A DNA stretch of 31,544 nt from a virus. Shown one piece after another: positions 29,889 through 31,544 of the stretch; within the stretch, counting starts at the first letter, position 1, and each line of letters opens with the position of its first letter. Both the position numbers and the translations under genes were made by a program. The notes under the pieces are model-generated. The model was not told the origin of the DNA and did no database searches. It saw nothing but the letters and a program-made list of their open reading frames with translations. The stretch lies in IMG/VR virus record IMGVR_UViG_3300046718_000137, positions 1-31,544 of that record; one strand, given 5' to 3'.

Positions 29889-31544
29889 TTCTTGGCCTTT
29901 GGCTTGGCGGCTGCAGGCTTGGGTTTCGGTTTGGCTTTAGCGACCGCGATAGCCGCCGCTTTCTTCACGCCCTCCAATTCCTTCTCATGCGCGTGGGTCT
30001 TTTCGGTGATCGCGTGATCGTGCTCCTGCTCGCGGCTCAGTATGGTGTGATCGTGATGGATCTCGGCGGCGGTGCGCTGGTCTTCGGCACGGGTGTCCAT
30101 GACCTGCTTGGCCATATCGACGGCGCTCTGCCTCGCCTTGAGGCGCTGCTCGTCGTCGTGGTGCGAATCCTTCATCGACAGTTCGCCCAGCTTCAATTGG
30201 ATTTCCTTGGCCCGCGTCTGGGCGTTCAGCAGGTCGGCCTGGGACTTGGCCTGCATGACGGATTGGTGAGTGTCGGCCTGCTGCGCATGCGCGTTGGCCT
30301 TGATGCGCTCCGATTCGGCGCGGTGCTGATCGACCGGCGTGTCCTGCTGGATCTGGCCGGTTTCGTCCATGCCCATGGTCTGGGCTTCCGCCATCAGGTT
30401 CATGGCGCGGGCGCCGGCCTCCTTGGCCCGCGCCTGGGCGGTGACCATCGCCGCCTGCGAGGTGAGGGTCTTCGCCGCCGTCTCAGCCTGCTGCTGGATG
30501 AGTTGCGGGGGAGGCGCGGCCTGGGCGCTCGGCGGCGCCATGAATTGCTGCGGATTGTTCCAGCCCAGCGCCTGCAGCGCCGCCGTATCGATGGCGATGG
30601 GGTCGTAGAGACTGGGGTTTTGCTGCTGCAACTGCTTGAGCGCCATGATCTTCATCACGCGCTGGCCATGGCTCGACGTATTCGGATCGGCCTGCGGGGT
30701 CAGGTCGGCCTGATCGAGCGCGGCGCGGAAGTTCTGCTCGTCCCACGGCGCGGACGGCTTCTTGTTGCGCTGCCAGAACGCCTTGGGGTTCTCCTTGAAG
30801 CAGCGTATCAGCAGGCGAAATTCCTGCGATTGCGCCGAGTGCATGCGCTTGTGGACGTTGTTCAGCACCTTCTGGGCCTGCTCGATCATCGCCAGGATGG
30901 TGCCGACGGGGATTTCGGCCTTGCCTTCGTTGGCCGGCAGTTCGGCGGTGCCGCCGCTGCGCTGGCCGGTCTGCACCATGTTATCGACCAGGGCCATCAG
31001 AGCTTGAGACGGCGGCTGGTAAGGAAGTGGCATAATCGCCTGATTGATGGGAAGACCGCCCGTCTTGACGAGGACGCCGCCGCCCGGCGGTACGCGGAAG
31101 ATATTCGTGTTCTGTCTGGCTCCCGTATCAGCCATGAGAAAGCCGGGAAAGTTGTTAAACATTCCAGCGTCCAGAAGCTCACGCCAAGCAGCAGTAACAG
31201 CATTGGTAGTGTTCCCCAATATATGGAGCAGCCCAATGTCGTAGAATCCCAATCCTGGCACGTAAGTGTATTTGACGAAGGTTTCGCGAGCTTCAGGAAG
31301 CTCCTTCGTGTCCTCATCGTAGTTGCGGACGACAGAGAGGATTTTGCGGCTGGAGAGATCGATGGTGACCCGGTAGGGGATTTCGAGGCCGGTGATCTTG
31401 CCCTTGTATTTGTGCTCATAGCCTTTGAGGTCGAGTTCGCAATAGCACTCGTAGATCTCGCGGTCACGGTCGTCGGGCCTCGTGGTGGTGGCCTGGATCC
31501 CTTGCTGGTTTTTGGCTGCTTCCTGGGCCGCGTCGAGGCTCTGC
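29885..31544 (-). CDS. Portal protein (P22 gp1-type), partial
   Basis: The frame is open from the right edge to a TGA at 29885, so the N-terminus is outside the window. At the edge the sequence reads DREIYECYCELDL, EIPYRVTID and YTYVPGLGFYDIGLL, then IPVGTILAMIEQAQ. These are typical of P22-type portals, the dodecameric ring through which DNA enters and leaves the capsid. The C-terminal 200 residues are a long Ala/Gln/His-rich helical extension, likely the coiled-coil barrel. The last 25 residues are Lys/Pro/Ala-rich (KPKPKPAAAKPKAKK). A GTG at 31261 is not the true start because the homologous region continues upstream. The next gene overlaps by ATGA. Confidence 0.88.
   Translation of the reverse strand, partial: QSLDAAQEAAKNQQGIQATTTRPDDRDREIYECYCELDLKGYEHKYKGKITGLEIPYRVTIDLSSRKILSVVRNYDEDTKELPEARETFVKYTYVPGLGFYDIGLLHILGNTTNAVTAAWRELLDAGMFNNFPGFLMADTGARQNTNIFRVPPGGGVLVKTGGLPINQAIMPLPYQPPSQALMALVDNMVQTGQRSGGTAELPANEGKAEIPVGTILAMIEQAQKVLNNVHKRMHSAQSQEFRLLIRCFKENPKAFWQRNKKPSAPWDEQNFRAALDQADLTPQADPNTSSHGQRVMKIMALKQLQQQNPSLYDPIAIDTAALQALGWNNPQQFMAPPSAQAAPPPQLIQQQAETAAKTLTSQAAMVTAQARAKEAGARAMNLMAEAQTMGMDETGQIQQDTPVDQHRAESERIKANAHAQQADTHQSVMQAKSQADLLNAQTRAKEIQLKLGELSMKDSHHDDEQRLKARQSAVDMAKQVMDTRAEDQRTAAEIHHDHTILSREQEHDHAITEKTHAHEKELEGVKKAAAIAVAKAKPKPKPAAAKPKAKK

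Noticed and set aside
1-31544. Integrase, att sites, terminase, tRNA genes or insertion sequences
   Set aside because: I searched by eye for these and saw none; lysogeny or free phage status cannot be decided from this window.

Overview
The window is a continuous late (virion morphogenesis and lysis) block of a tailed phage or prophage with a short-tailed, podovirus-like design. All 29 genes I call are on the minus strand and are packed head to tail with tiny gaps or overlapping stop/start codons. No gene on the plus strand is convincing. There is no integrase, terminase, replication gene, tRNA or CRISPR array. DNA is GC-rich (about 60% or more by eye) and the protein relatives I recall (portal, GroES-like, DUF6496-type and zinc-ribbon phage proteins) are typical of phages of Alphaproteobacteria; that host assignment is inference.

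Layout in transcription order (right to left). 31544-29885: P22-type portal, N-terminus beyond the window. 29888-27672: an ADP-ribosyltransferase-like domain fused to a second phage domain. 27636-24767: two small membrane proteins, a KxGG-rich disordered protein, a decapeptide-repeat protein and a 70-aa protein. 24709-22880: a GroES-like co-chaperonin, the scaffold and a conserved unknown. Two terminator-like hairpins follow (22880-22803). 22741-19392: a decoration-like protein, the Mu gpT-type major capsid protein and four accessory proteins. 19368-18126: a P22 gp4-like adaptor and a zinc-ribbon protein. 18126-10884: three tail-fibre genes that share a common N-terminal module, two of them ending in S74 chaperone domains. 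10887-10077: GH19-like endolysin and candidate holin. 10080-7114: a second adaptor-like protein and a tail nozzle/stabilisation protein. 7114-5505: two small structural-type proteins and a GNAT-like acetyltransferase. 5499-1: a 1,535-residue ejection-type protein with an internal S74 domain, an M15-like peptidase domain and a GH24-like lysozyme domain, then a second ejection-type protein running off the left edge.

Together these genes would build the capsid (portal, scaffold, coat, decoration, folding help from the GroES-like protein), attach the short tail (adaptors, nozzle, fibres), load internal proteins that open the cell wall during DNA entry, and lyse the host at the end. The most unusual points are the multi-enzyme ejection protein, the ART-containing fusion next to the portal, the phage GroES-like protein, the mosaic fibre locus with shared repeats, and the tandem terminators just before the capsid genes. 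All family assignments come from reading motifs and recalling families; no database search was run.
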